Source: Heracleum sosnowskyi
Lineage: Eukaryota; Streptophyta; Magnoliopsida; Apiales; Apiaceae
NCBI GenBank assembly: GCA_030848705.1
Contig: CM061243.1
Coordinates: 117,948,674-118,012,673, forward strand
Direction of reading: 5' to 3'
DNA: 64,000 nt
This document shows, piece after piece, positions 1 through 12,457 of the stretch. How positions within the stretch are numbered: the stretch's first letter is position 1; the number at the start of each line of letters is the position of its first letter. Position numbers and translations under genes: made by a program. Below the pieces are notes generated by a model. It was not told the DNA's origin. It made no database searches and saw nothing but the letters and a program-made list of their open reading frames with translations.

Positions 1-944
1 GGGTACTTAGTTGCCTAGTATAGTGTAAGGAATTGCTTGGGCTATGAGGCTTCAATCCCCCACGACCAGCGATTCCACTGGAAAGAGTGTCTATTACATC
101 ATTGAGGGATTTTATTATCTCAAGGAAAATTTCGGGTATATGTACCATGCAAATGATATTGTAAGACAAGCACGCTAAGACGGAATCGAGAACGAGATTT
201 ACCACCCTCAGGAAACCAGGAAGGAATTATGAGGATAGAACAGAAAGGTCGGAAATCAGATCTGAGTATTACTAGTGGGTAAATAGATTGATCAAGTTTC
301 CCTGGTTTTGGAAAGAAATTCAGCAAATTTTGGCAAACCTTGTCTTTCTGATTACCAGAGGATGTCACCAAAGAGAGTGGAAATTGGAGTGAACCCTGTG
401 GATTGGGTAAGATAGCCGTTATATGGGCTGGTGGACAGACCCTGATTGCTATAATTGATTGTAGAGATAAAATGATGAAGTTGAGATTGGACGGTAAAGG
501 CGAAATATATTAAAGGACCAAGACGGACTGAGAAATTCCGGGATTGACTTAAATGAAAAGGCTATTGTGCCAAAAGTGTTAAGCTTATGTAGCACCCAGG
601 ATTGATATGGGAGAAGGAATATTGGATATAAGGATGATTGAAAAAGAGACCAGATTTAATCTTGTAGTTTCTAACGATCTTCCGAAGTACCGCCCAGTCG
701 ACATGTGGAATTGTCATTGCTACGGGCGACAACGGTATCGAAGTCTTCTCATAGAACAGAACGCTTACTTGAGATGTTTGCGCCTAGTCGAATAGAACTC
801 CCTGCGATTGCAAAGGTCGATGGTTGAATCCTTAGCGACTATTATGAGTCGGCAATAACGTAAGTATCGAGCACCTTAGGGTGTGCCTGGAGAAGAAAAG
901 CTTTGGAATTGAACGATTATCCATCAGAGGAGCCGACATAAAAG

Positions 945-2120
945 GCATCCGTAGAGACCTTGGTAGTACCCTCCCCATTTGCAAATTATGTGGGGTACCT
1001 CCCCAATCTATGATCTATCTTGACTTCTTTCCAAGAAAGAATTCTGATAAAGGGTATATTCCCTCTTCGAAGTTGTTTTATAACACTTGTGCTAAACCAC
1101 CTTCAGTTTCACTTGTGCCAGAGGCTGTCACAATGCCTACTTTCAGGCCTTCGAAGCCCTGTCAAATGATGTTATTTAAGCTTTCACTTTTTCTTCAAAT
1201 AAGGAATGACCCTATGGTGATACCTCACCACTTGTTTGTTAAGTACCAGTATCTTTTGGTTATTCTTTTCTTTGTATTTTCTTTGGAAACCGCACCTTTG
1301 GAATCTGTTCAATTTTAATCCAAGGTGTTCCCTTGAGAAATATTGTCGAAAGGCGATAATCATTAAATTGATATCGAATTGCTTTCATATTTTTCAACTT
1401 CCACTGAGACGAACAACCCTATACTTATAGGGGCTACAAGGACTATCTGTCTGTGTGATAGAAGTCGGATGGGACGCCATCACTTGTAAGTTGTGAAATA
1501 CAAGAAGGCTAATTACCTTTAGTAATGTCTCAATTGAGGCACACAACGTTGAGTTCTTATGATCATGTTGATCTCTCGGTAAATTCTCTTACCACCAATA
1601 AGGTTACCTTAAAATTCATAACCATATGATCACCAGTGTGTGACGTTTTCCTTGATATGGGAGCTATCTTTTCAAGGCCCCATAGTTTTTGTTATCCTCA
1701 TTGAATTCTAAGGGGAGGCCAACCAGGTCAAATAAGTCAAAATTCGCTGATAGGAATTAGATTCGCAACGAAATCGCCTGTGTCAGGAGCGAATCCCTAA
1801 GACGAATAGAATGTTAGTGATATATCAATGAAATTGGTTTATTCTCCCAAGGATATTATGATAATGGAAAGCGTGTCAATCGATATATGTGAAAGGAATA
1901 GAGATGTGCCGTGAACTCCAGTGACAACGGTGTTAGATAGATGCCCTATAGTGGAATTGAGATTTTGGAGGAGTTGTTTACGAATGGACACTACCTCTGG
2001 GTTAGCAAGATAAGTACTGGCGATGGAGTCAGAGGGAGCTGGTATTGTGACTTGGGGGAAGTTGATATTATAATAATGATGGGTTGGTTGACACCCAATG
2101 GAGCCCAGACTGATTGTAAG
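945..2120 (+). pseudogene. gag zinc-knuckle and aspartic protease remnant (Tekay-type)
   Basis: Around 960-1010 the plus strand reads CKLCG followed by a proline-rich stretch, like the gag Cys/His region of Tekay elements. Near 1650-1690 it reads FLDMGAIFS, which fits the LFDTGxTHS active site of retroviral-type aspartic protease with the key residue after Asp changed. At about 2060-2110 it reads DIIIMMGWLTPNGAQTDC, matching the C-terminal DVILGMDWL block of the same protease domain. No open frame connects the three pieces. The stretch before 945 probably derives from gag but I cannot align it by eye. Confidence 0.45.
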
Positions 2121-2219
2121 AGAGAGAGAGAGTGATAAATAAAAGATGGAGACAGATTCAGAGATTCTTGAATATAGTTTAGACTAAGAAACTATTACGC
2201 CAGAGATATGAGGCTTAAT

Positions 2220-2870
2220 TAGCTCTTATGGTTGACGCCAAGAAAAGAGATACCAAGTATAAAGGAAACTACAATGGTTTTGGGAGATTGTACAAGGTTT
2301 TAATGAGCTACCAGATATCGATTTGGATGACATGAGAATGAATACCGAGTATTCAGGGTATAGTGGGAATGAAAGAGTTAGTGACTCAGTTACAAGAGTT
2401 GTTGTATAAGGGTATGATAAGACCCAGTGTACCACCGTGGAGAGCCCGGTGTTGTTGTAAGAGAGAAAGATGTTAGCACAAGATTATGTATCGAACCTCG
2501 AGAGTTGTATGAGTTCGACATGGAGAATAGGTACCCTTGTAAATGATTGTTTGATCAGCGGAAGAACGCTGTGTATTTCCAAATTTATTTAAGGACTGGA
2601 TATCACTAGTTGGAAGTTAAATCCGAGGATATACCCAAGACTGCGATTCGTACTAGGAATAGACACTTCGAGTTTTCAGCGAGGTTATTTTGGGTTGACT
2701 AATGCACACACAAATTTTTATGGAATGTAATGAATTGGTTTTGAGTTACCAGTGATAGTAGATAGCATGAGATGGAGAAATGGCTAGAATTGACCTAGGA
2801 TTATGACTGTGAGATACACTACCATCCGGGGAAGGCCAATGTGGTGGCCGATACCCTTAATTAAAATGAG
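2220..2870 (+). pseudogene. Reverse transcriptase and RNase H remnant (Tekay-type)
   Basis: The reading resembles the linker and first RT motifs of Tekay pol: LLYKGMIRPSVPPW at about 2400-2445, then a degraded counterpart of the RLCIDYRELN block near 2480-2540, and RT-like residues to about 2740. The catalytic YxDD region is missing. The sequence jumps at about 2780 to the last part of RNase H and its connection, where DYDCEIHYHPGKANVVAD is readable at 2800-2860. An internal deletion therefore joins mid-RT to the end of RNase H. Several stops and frame changes are present. Confidence 0.7.
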
Positions 2871-2879
2871 ACAGAGATG

Positions 2880-3545
2880 GATTCCGAATGATCAGGAATT
2901 AAAGGATGAGATTTTACACAAAAACCCAAGTTAGTCCGACAAACTAGAAAGACAAAAGATTTCACCAACAAGCGGCTAGTGACAACCAAGATAGACAGAG
3001 AAAGTATGCGGACTAAGCCGCAAGTATAGAGATGGTACTGCTATTGATAAGCTAAATGGCAAGTTGATGAATGACAAACAAGTTTATGCTGGTGTATTTC
3101 TGTACAAACAAGATAGAGAGTATGAGGTTAGCGATTCGTGATGCTAAAGGTATCTCCATGGAAAGAATTAATGAGATTTGGAAAGAAAGGGAAGTTGAGC
3201 CCGAGATTCATTGGGCCATCTGAGATTTTAAGACGCGTCAGGAAGGTGGCCTACGAGCCAGCCTTACCCCCCAAACTTGTAGAATGGTCATAACGGGGTT
3301 CATGTGTCAATGCTACGTCAGTATACTATAGATGCCCGACATATGTAGAGTACGAGCAGGTAGATATACAACCTGGTCTGACTTACAAAGAGCAACCTGT
3401 GGAAATCACGGATAGAAAAGAACAAGTGCTAAGAGACGAGGTAGCCAAGCTAGTGAGAGGTTTGTGGAGAATCAAGAAGTGGAAGAATCCACTTGGGAGT
3501 TAGAAAGTGCAATGGGAGAGAAGTACCCCCAGTTATTCCTAAGCT
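2880..3545 (+). pseudogene. Integrase C-terminus and chromodomain remnant (Tekay-type)
   Basis: A short piece at about 2885-2915 resembles the integrase N-terminal leader (VPNDQELKDEIL). The DDE core is absent. At 2990-3250 the sequence resumes as the integrase C-terminal region, with RQRKYAD and, at 3150-3215, a version of the KVSPWKxxxRFGxKGKLSPRxxGP block. The end, about 3460-3540, reads as a chromodomain tail (VEESTWELESAMGEKYPQLF). Chromodomains in this family direct integration to particular chromatin. The remnant is interrupted by stops and cannot make protein. Confidence 0.75.
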
Positions 3546-3558
3546 GATTCCGGGACGG

Positions 3559-3580
3559 AATCCTTTTAAGGAGGGGAGAC
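3559..3580 (+). other. Polypurine tract of the decayed Tekay element
   Basis: A purine-rich run, TTTTAAGGAGGGGAGAC, abuts the LTR start TGTAATAACC. Polypurine tracts prime plus-strand DNA synthesis and always lie directly upstream of the 3' LTR. The sequence before it is very similar to the equivalent place in the inner Tekay element. Confidence 0.75.
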
Positions 3581-6500
3581 TGTAATAACCCGAATTTTTG
3601 GTAAAATTTAAAACTTTTCTTATTATGATTAAGTGCATCAGTGAATAGTGAATTTGGTGGATGAATAGTGATTTTGAGGGTTAAGAAAATTTTTCATGCC
3701 ACCTATGTACGAGACGTAGTGTGGATATTCCAAAGCCATATTAGTGATCTACGGAGTAAATAAGTGAATGCAAAGACGATCGGAATTCAGAAATTTCGAT
3801 TTTTATTTCGGTGTAATATTCGACCGGGCAGCGAATTATATATTATTATATTCAAGAAATGAGATATTAAAATTGAGGATTTGAGGATTTAATATTTTGG
3901 AATTTTATTATATTTGATTTGAGAATTTAGAACGAAAACCACTGAGACAGTGAAACGAAGGTTCTAGAAACCGCTGATACTTTATAACGAGATTAAGCGA
4001 TTAAGCGAACGAATCATGGATTAAGGATTGAAATTATGACAGGATTAAATATAGACATGGAAGTAACATGTAACAAGATAAATACAAGGAATGCAACAAT
4101 TGGATCATCCGTGTGAAAGGAAACGAACCAGTAAAGCAAAACAGTCAAGCCACTTGCCCACCACTCTTGCATGTGTGACAAGTGTCAAGAGGACAATACA
4201 CCAAGCCATGACTTACCACTTTTGACATAAAAATCAGCATTTCTAATTGACCAACCAAGACAAAAGAAAAACAAAAACATTTTCATTTTCTCCTTTTTCG
4301 GCCAAAAACAGACTGCCGGATTGTAAAATCCATATCTCCTTCATTTCTTGGTGGCAATTGGCGATCTATAGGTTGTTGGAAAGGTCTTGAGATAACCTAC
4401 ATTTCCTAGTTCACGAGTTACTTCCATTTGAGCAAGGTAAGGCCTTCGTTTTTCCAGTTCTTTAAACCGGTGTATAGTAACTCCGAGAATTCATAACTTG
4501 TTCTTGATTTTCTTTTGCAAGTTTAAGGATGATAACCATGGATGAAGACTCTTTTGAGGCTTACAAGCTCTTGTGGTGTGTTTAAGGATTCAAGGAAGGT
4601 ATAATGACCTCTGCCCCCTTTTGTTTATATGAGTTTGAAGTGGTTTTGATGTTTATGATCATGATTAAGTAATTATATGAATTGTTGGTTGAGTTTGGGG
4701 GATAGGTTATGAATTTGGTTTGATTATTCATGGAGGATTTGACTGAGTGGAGGGTGTATAAGGTGGATGGTGAGTTTGGGATTAATTGGTATTGATTTGG
4801 TTGTGTTTTGGAAATGGAAAACGTTACGATTATAGCCGTCGTAATGCCCATTTGATTTAAGGTTGTTTTGAGCAAGAATTACGAACTGTTCTTGGAATAT
4901 TTTTGAGCAGAACTGACCAGGAGCCTGTAGGTCTTGGTTTAAGGTTTGTTTTGGTATAAAGATCATGCCTATACGATTTACGGTTTAGGAGAAAAGTGAG
5001 TTTTAGTAAACGTCGTTCGGAGGAACCACCCTTCTCTGGTCAGCCACTTTGAAGCTATATTTGGACCACTTAAAAGCCATATTAAAATGTGAAACTTTGA
5101 GGAATAATATTAGAGACAGTTAGGAAGGCTCACGAAAAAGATTCGGATTAAAAAGATTATGTTTCGATTTTATAAAAATGTTTTAGTCGAGGTCGCGCAA
5201 GTGAAAACCACCAAGAACATGACTTAGAAACCAATGTTGTAAATGATTAAGTATAACTTGTATTCGAGGATCGATTTCGGACTAAACCTACGACTTAAGT
5301 AATTGTCGACTAAACGTGGACTTAGTATGAGCCTAGGATGAGCTAGTAATGCCTTGGTTGTGTTTCGCTTACGTGTTTAAGCATTGTGTACAAGTGGATT
5401 ATCCAGGGGATTAATCGTGCGTTTCTTTGACTTTGTCTAGATGGTCCGGCATCGTCGCGAACCCCTATCACTTCTCGAGCATCAGGCAAGTTTACTAAAC
5501 CTTACTCTATTGTTTAGAGTAGGTATATTTTCAAATATTCAATACTTGTGTATTCCCAAATATATATATCAAATCTTAGTTATGAGTATTGTGGCAAGTT
5601 TCCTAAATCTATACTTTGAAGTATTGATTATATATTACTGTTGTTGCCATGTGTGGAGTTATACAGTTTTGCGATACATGTTATATATCGTGTTAAATAG
5701 AATTTGACTTTTGGATATTATACGAGCTGTGAGATAATGTACTTATGAACCGGTATACCTTGTAGCTCTATAGATAAGAGCATGTTTATTGTTTCGACTC
5801 TAGACCGGGAGTTGATATTTGTGTTATATAGATAGTCGTGGAAACCCGGAGGGATTCCAGCGGCAGAGTACTATTCATCTTGAGGAATATTATTATTAAA
5901 CATTAATTATATTTCTAGAAAGTATTAATTACCTGGAAATGATTTGGTAATTGGCTTATAAGCTAGATACGGGATATCAGTTATAAGCCAGGTTTTTATA
6001 AAGGCCCTAGGTTAAGGGCGTATGATATCTCTTTAGATCAGAAGTAATTATATTTTTGTATGTATTAAAGGTTATTTTTCCGATACAGATATCGGGTAAC
6101 TATTATTCGAGGGTTAATTATGTATTTAAAGAATATTATTTATATTCATTTAAGGATTATTGACTTTAAGAATATTATTTCGAATATTCATTCGAGGATT
6201 ATTTATTTATTTAATGAATATTACTTTGAATATTCATTCGAGGATTATTTATTAGTTAATGAATATTATTTTAAATATTCATTTAATCCTTATTTATTTA
6301 ATGAATATTATCTTCGAATATTCATTTAATCCTTATTTATTTAATGAATATTATCTTTGAATATTCATTTAATCTTTATTTACTTAATGAATATTATTTT
6401 TGAATATTCATTTGAGGATTAATTATTTAATGAATATTATTATTTATATTCATTTGAGGATTATTGACTTAAATGATATTATTTATATTCATTTGGGGAT

Positions 6501-8341
6501 TATTGACTTTAAGAATATTACTTTTGAATATTCATTTGAGGCTTAATTATTTAATGGATATTATTCTGAAGATTCATTTAATCTTTAATTACTCATTAAG
6601 TATTATGTTCGAGTATTCATTGAAGGTTTACTTATTTAATAAATGTTATCAATTATTTTAAATCAGAAAGAGGTTCCCAAAGCAATGTTTTCCATTTAAA
6701 TCCGTCTTTCAAGAGGATTTAAATGCTCGCTCAACCATCAAAAATATGGGAAACCTGATTTAAGTGACTACTACTCTTTTTAAACTCTCAATTCAAAAAC
6801 TGTCAAGGGACAGATATTTTCTTGGAGCAATTTAATTGCTGCCAGTCTAGTGTTGTGTTACCACCTCAATGATCGAGGGGTAAATTCATGGAACAAGTCG
6901 ATGTCCATTAACAAGCATAGCTTGGGAAATATTGGGGAATCTTCCTTTCCAACCTAGATATAACTACTTAGTGGAGTCGTATCAACAAGTATTACACTTG
7001 GGGAAAGGAGGACGGCCTTTACGTTTCAGAGTCATGGATTTCATCTGAACTAGGAGTGGTGTAAGTGGTCCAGTTGCAATAGACCCATCCAACTTTATGG
7101 CCCCAAATGGGCCGGGAGGTCACTGGAAGGCGGTAGACAATGTCAGGTCGTCGTGATCCTTCCATCTACATGTAGAAAACTATTTGAGCGGTGCGACCTG
7201 CTACTGATCATAGCAAGGTTAGGCACAGCGGGCGCGGTAGCAACTCCAATATTAGTTCATCATCCAATTTGGATATTCCTGCAACATGTATTGGGGGATG
7301 AACCAATCGTGTTGGCAGGGGGTTGAAAAGTGTTTGGAAATAAAGTGACAATAAATTCATGCAACTTCATCTATTATTTTATGAAGTATGACTCTGATAA
7401 AACCTGATTAAGGATATATATGCCTAAGTGGATTTTGGGTTACAGAAACATTTTATTAATTTTCCTCGTAACTTCATCGTTTATATCATATGACTCTGTG
7501 GATACCCTACATGACATGAGTTATGGTAAGGGAGTTGTTTATGCTGAATCACCTTATAACTTCATCTTTTAAGTTATATGTTGATATTCTGCTTATATAT
7601 AGCAGATATTTTTCGGAAAGGTTGTATTTGGTTTACTTTGAAACCTCATCTTTTATACTAGAACTTTGTTCATAATATAGCAAAAGTTACAGAAATATTA
7701 TGAAATTGATATTTGAAATACAACAATGGTATTATTTTTGGGAGTACATTCCGATAAGGATATAATTTCAGTATCGAGATATTTTGACAAATTATTGTCT
7801 TATACCCGCTTTATTCTGGGTTGAGTTAAAGGCAGAATTATGCCATTCCTTCATTACCTTGCTGAGCTATCGCTCACTCTTGCTATTGTTTTATATATAT
7901 TATATAGCAGCGAAGCAGGATGCCAATGGGACGTCACATACCCCGCAAGGCGTTTCCATAAACAGTTTCTAGCAGTGATCCTGAAAGTAGTGCGAATCAA
8001 TCGAATCAGGCTACAACTTTTGGTATTCCACTTATGTATAGATATGAATGGTATGAGAGGATTGTGAGCATCAGAAGGCTAAGTTGGTAATGTAACATTA
8101 CTTAGAAATTGTATCAGTGACAGATTCAAAGACATTTGGGTATTGTAATAAAGATAATTTATTCCGCAATAGTTGTATTTGTGTCGTTTCTGAGACTCTA
8201 ACCTGTGTATGTGTGTGTGAGACATATATTATGGGGTCATGAGCAGGTAAATTATGCACGGTGTGAGTAATACAGGTAAGGCAAGGAGTAAATGGATCGT
8301 GACTACTCTAAATCCCTGACCCCGGATTTGGGGCTGTTACA
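3581..8341 (+). repeat. Long 3' LTR of the decayed Tekay element
   Basis: The LTR begins TGTAATAAC right after the polypurine tract and ends GGGCTGTTACA, giving the TG...CA ends and a short terminal inverted match (TGTAA/TTACA). At 4761 bp it is about twice the length of the LTR of the inner Tekay at 42932-45194. It contains no convincing ORF. An AT-rich satellite lies at 6115-6660. The second LTR is outside the window, so the boundaries rest on the polypurine tract and the terminal motifs. The 3' boundary is somewhat less certain than the 5' one. Confidence 0.75.
6115..6660 (+). repeat. AT-rich tandem satellite inside the LTR
   Basis: About eleven degenerate units of roughly 45-50 bp follow one another. 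Each has a core like GAATATTATTTTGAATATTC, so each unit holds an inverted pair GAATATT/AATATTC, followed by a spacer like ATTTGAGGATTATTTATTTAA. Units diverge in the spacer (GAGGATT or TAATCCTT). Short ORFs across the region simply read the repeat. Confidence 0.85.
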
Positions 8342-8973
8342 AGCTCTCACCATGATGAGCCGAGCTCTCACCATGATGAGCTCACATCATGATTTATGGG
8401 CTCTCACCATAATCTCAGGGGCTCTCACTATTATGAAATAATGGGCTCACATTACTTATCAGAAGTAGGAATGATTGAACATAAGTGAGCTCACACCACT
8501 TGGTTATGGAAAGGAAAAGTCTAACTTAAGCATTTATATATATATTGACTTGTGCGATGCGAGCCTGGCCAGCTCGCACCATGGGTGAAGCCCAAATATG
8601 GAAATTCCTTTTTATGGAATGGATGTTTCTTGGTTGACACGGGACAGACCTACAATCACTAAAAGAAATGCGGAGATGCCGCGGGATTGTAGGAAAACGT
8701 GTGAAAACCGGACATGACGTGGATGGATAAATCCTGACTATTGATGGGCTTGGACTGAATGGGCTTATTCGATGACTTGTTCCCCAAGAACTACTTGGCT
8801 TGATCCCTATATAAAGGGGTACGTAGGCACCTTGTATCATACACAATTGACACTCGGCAAGAGTAAGAGAAAGAACCCATTCTCTATTCAATTTATGAGG
8901 AGTCATCATACAAGTCCAGCCACCACTTACCATAAACCTCCAAAACACTATTATACGAAATTCTCCTTATAAC
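8342..8973 (+). repeat. Probable LTR fragment, possibly Tat-type
   Basis: Directly after the Tekay LTR comes a stretch with two adjacent copies of GAGCTCTCACCATGATGAG (8346-8388) and further GCTCTCACC or GCTCACA motifs. It then has a TATA box at 8808 and a downstream leader containing GTACGTAGGCACCTTG. That leader resembles the leader of the Tat-type LTR at 57541-57556 (ATACGTAGGCATCTTG), at a similar spacing from its TATA box. I infer an LTR fragment into which the Tekay element inserted. No coding region or LTR partner is seen. Confidence 0.4.
8808..8815 (+). promoter_or_regulatory. TATA box of the LTR-like fragment
   Basis: TATATAAA in the context CCCTATATAAAGGGG, followed about 15 bp later by ACGTAGGCACC. 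It is a good plant core-promoter match inside an LTR-like block, but transcription is only inferred. Confidence 0.5.
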
Positions 8974-11900
8974 AGTAAGGTTTGCATCAAAAAGAACAAG
9001 CTGTAGGTGGATGGAGTTCGCATTAAAAAACATAAACATTAATGAAAGCCTATGTTTGGGCAAACACACATGCCACAACACATATATTTACAAAAAAAAC
9101 ATATCTCCTGCGATGCAGATACGATTCTGAAAGAAAATATTTCATCAGAATAGAACAATCTTGGTTGTTTGTATTACTGTAACTTATTTATTTATTTTTT
9201 TCTTTCATATAAAACATATCCAACTTTGATGTTTTATCTTACCAAAACACTTTACTTAATTATTTACTTGAACTAAAAACGTAAATTTATTTTTTAATTC
9301 AATTTTTCCAAAGTTAATATTTATCTCATTCAGTCCTTAGATGTAAATAATAAAGTTCTGTTTCACAAACAAAAAATGTTAACATAAATGCAAAAAAATA
9401 TTTTTATTATTGCATCTCATGATCAATATCTTTAATATTTCTGTTCATGTGTTGATATTAACTAGCTTTATAGCCCGTGTTGCACCGGCATGTTCTAGAT
9501 ATCAATTTTTAGAGAGAAATTGTGTCAAGTTTATAGTTTTGTTCATTCTCCTAAACTATATTGATTGGTGTTAAAATTATAACATGTATAAAAAATTAAA
9601 TATATATATATAGTTATTTGTAGGACCAACATGATACACTCGTTAAACGATGCTCCTCTCCTCAGCTGATTGGTGCGACACAATTACAACACGTATGCAG
9701 CAAGATATAGTACAATATAGTATTTCCACAAGATGCCATGACAGTGATTTATTATAGACAAATCACGGCAGGCCACCTCATTCTTGACGTTGATGCACCA
9801 GTGTAAAACATGGCATTCTCCAATCTTCCCCAAATGCAAAGAAATTTGCCATATAAGGGTAACATTAGTTCTAAACAGTACATATCACCAGTGTAAAACA
9901 TGGCATTCTCCGATCATCCCCAAATGCAAAGAAATCTGCCATATAATAAGGGTAACATTAGTTCTAAACAGTAACATAACAATATATTCTCAAAACTTTT
10001 CAATTTAAATAACCATAAGCCTTACAATAGTATGTTTCAAGAGTTTAAAAACTTGAATCTTCTTCATCCGGAGTATCATGATATTATCATCCTCACACAT
10101 CCCTTAGGTCTGTAGATATTAAAGAAAAAAAGATATGGTCCAATCTTGCTTATCTGTTTTCAGTCCTTTTATAGTTTATTTGGCTTCTTCTGTAAATTCT
10201 AAATTCTTATGTCAATCATTTGTAGCAAGTATCATTCAAAGTCCGTCCTACATATAACTTTTCTCAAAGAGTGTTCATACACATTCTAAAATATGTGTAA
10301 AAAGACCTAAACCTTTATATGTAGCCTTTTGAATAAGATACAATGAATGGACATTACCTCCGAATTGTAGAGTGTTTTTGAAAGTCTATTGCTACGCCAA
10401 ATAAATGCTACATGGGGATCAAAAAACAACTATTTTATTTCCCTGCCAAAAAAATAAATCGACTACCAAGGGAAAAATATCCACCACGAATTCAGATTAT
10501 ACCTTTAGAGCTCTTCTGTCATTGATGTGTCACGTCTCATACGACATGTAAGGAAACCCCCTGGAATCACATAAGATCTTAATATCGGCACCAGCCCTTG
10601 TAAAAATATTAAAATAAATTTGTTTATGTTAAAGAAGCTTTAAAGTAAAATGAGAAAATCCTTGCTACATTCTCATGCAAAACCATTGCAACTGAACTTG
10701 AATTATAGACAAACTTACCACACATATGTTATTAACTAATGCCGAGCTGAATTTATATAGTTATGTATTCAAATAGTTTAAAATTCATATATGACCCATG
10801 TAACATGACATTTAGATTAGAATATTTTCTAAAATACATGTTATATTATGATATTAGCACACATCGTTTTCACCTACACAACTTCATTCAGTGATTTGCA
10901 TTTGATGATTCTGCCAACTTTTATTGCTGAACAGATTTATCAAATCAAATGCAATTGACCGTATAATCTCTACATGGGTGATACTGTGATCTCAGACTTT
11001 GACTCTTACTACGGAGGATGTAGCTTGTATGACGTGTGTCTTTGCACCTCATAATGTTCCCCAAACATACTAATATTTTCTTTGCAATTTTGTCACGGCC
11101 TCCAATCGAGTACAAGTCTACGATAACAGTCATCTACACATAAATGTAGGAAGCCAGCAAACATTAGTGGCCAGTAAAATATATAGCGCTCTTTATCAAG
11201 CTAAATATGCTTCCTAAACACTTGGGACATACATATGCATATGTGCATTAGTACGCACCTTGATCTGGAACAGAATATTGCACCATATGTATCTCGACCG
11301 TTGATTTAGATATTATCTCGATAATCTACTCTGATTCTAACCGTGATTCAAATATCTGATCAATATATAGACAAACCTCAACTAAATAATTGTTCGATAT
11401 ATCAAGCCAGAACTTTATTAGGTAGTAACTACCATAGTGTAGATTAAATTTGATCATGATGTAGATTAACACTATTTTAGCGCACCTTGCCGCATGACTG
11501 GACTTGTGATAGTCTTGGTGTATAGACTGAAATTTGTGCTAAAATCCAGATTGGCCAGGATCTCCATTTGACAATAACTAAAGCAAATCAACTTAGCAAG
11601 TCAGCAGATTAAAATGTAAATTGCAATACTGTATCTAAACTGAGAAACAACAAATGTAATCGAAATGTGGGTACAGAAATACATCACAACTCACAATAAG
11701 AGGGAGCATCATAGTGCAAGAAAAATACCATTTCTGGATTTTGAAAGCAAATACTGCACGTCAAAGAAGATTGTCGGGTTTAGTGAGGTCTTCAGAGTAT
11801 GATAACAACAATTATCAATAACAGCATAGACGGAATATGTTGGCAAGCAATGAAACCAAAATAAATTTAAATAATATTTATATGAAGTTTTATCATGTAT

Positions 11901-12350
11901 TTTGGTAGTATGTTAATTACCCATATCAACTTATGCTCATATTGAGATTTCTTGCATTAACTTGACATAAAAGCTCAAATTTTCTATATAATAAACATTC
12001 ATACTTTTGTAGGAAAAAGAAAGAGGACAAGTAATAAACCTGCAATCTAAAGGTCTTTTCACTATTCCTTTATTTATTTCTCCTTATAAAAGTATACAAG
12101 TAATAAGGCACTCATACTTCTTCACAACGATTATTTTCATCAATGTCAATACAAGCAGAGCCCATAATCTTGATAAGACATCGTTATAAGCACTACACTT
12201 TAACAGAATAATCTTGCATGTTAAAATGAGATAAAAGCAATTTATAACCTAAAGGTTTCAAATATCAAACATGAATAAGGATAATTATTGCAAATAAATT
12301 AATTTTGTCCCAATTCTTTAAATTAGTTGCTTTCGTCCCAAAGCAATCCA
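8974..12350. other. AT-rich noncoding stretch, no gene recognised
   Basis: No convincing coding region is visible on either strand; all ORFs are short and of low complexity. The first 24 bp match a segment found once in each of three units of the tandem array (for example 20903-20926), one of them with a single mismatch. At 9464-9490 the sequence CTAGCTTTATAGCCCGTG followed by TTGCACCGG resembles the end of small plant mobile elements that carry a CCCGTGCGATGCACGGG-type palindrome, but I find no second end. A 90 bp tandem duplication lies at 9796-9975. Confidence 0.6.
9796..9975 (+). repeat. 90 bp tandem duplication
   Basis: The block starting CACCAGTGTAAAACATGGC at 9796 is repeated from 9886. 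The copies differ by a few substitutions (CCAATCTTCC versus CCGATCATCC) and a 3 bp insertion in the second copy. Function is unknown; it looks like a local slippage or unequal-exchange duplication. Confidence 0.85.
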
Positions 12351-12457
12351 CTGGTGGTGCACTTCGTTATTAGAGGGCTTGTTATGGTCCAGAGGAAAGA
12401 GGAAAGGAAAAGAGAGATAGAGTGGGTTAATTGAATGTCTAAAAGCTGGTGGTGCAC
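12351..12457 (+). repeat. 95 bp tandem duplication split by the copia insertion
   Basis: CTGGTGGTGCAC occurs at 12351-12362 and again at 12446-12457. After the first copy comes TTCGTTATTAGAGGGC and an AG-rich tail. The matching continuation of the second copy (TTTGTTATTAGAGGGC and the AG-rich tail) is found only beyond the copia element, from 17223. The copia element therefore landed 12 bp into the second copy of a two-unit, roughly 95 bp tandem repeat. Confidence 0.85.

Larger units (their letters stand above)
1..8341 (+). mobile_element. Decayed Tekay-type Ty3/gypsy element, 3' part
   Basis: The stretch reads, through many stops and frameshifts, as the gag-pol of a Tekay (Del-type) chromovirus, followed by a polypurine tract and a long LTR. 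The order of recognisable pieces (protease, RT, end of RNase H, integrase tail, chromodomain, LTR) is that of a plus-strand element. The closest comparison inside this window is the better preserved minus-strand Tekay at 42932-52426, with which it shares motifs such as RPSVxPW, the HPGKANVVADxL block and the sequence around the polypurine tract. The 5' LTR and start lie outside the window, so no target-site duplication can be checked. Large internal deletions removed most of RNase H and integrase. It is a dead copy. Confidence 0.8.

Noticed and set aside
6120..6661. Plus-strand ORFs in the AT satellite
   Set aside because: They only translate the GAATATT-type repeat; composition is Ile/Tyr/Leu low complexity.
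5441..8067. Short plus-strand ORFs inside the long Tekay LTR
   Set aside because: No known domain, no conservation test possible, and they lie wholly within LTR sequence.
10945..11133. Minus-strand 62-codon ORF with a PPR-like look (VDLYSIGGRDKIAKK)
   Set aside because: Only about 30 residues fit loosely, no second repeat is next to it, and the surroundings are AT-rich noncoding DNA.
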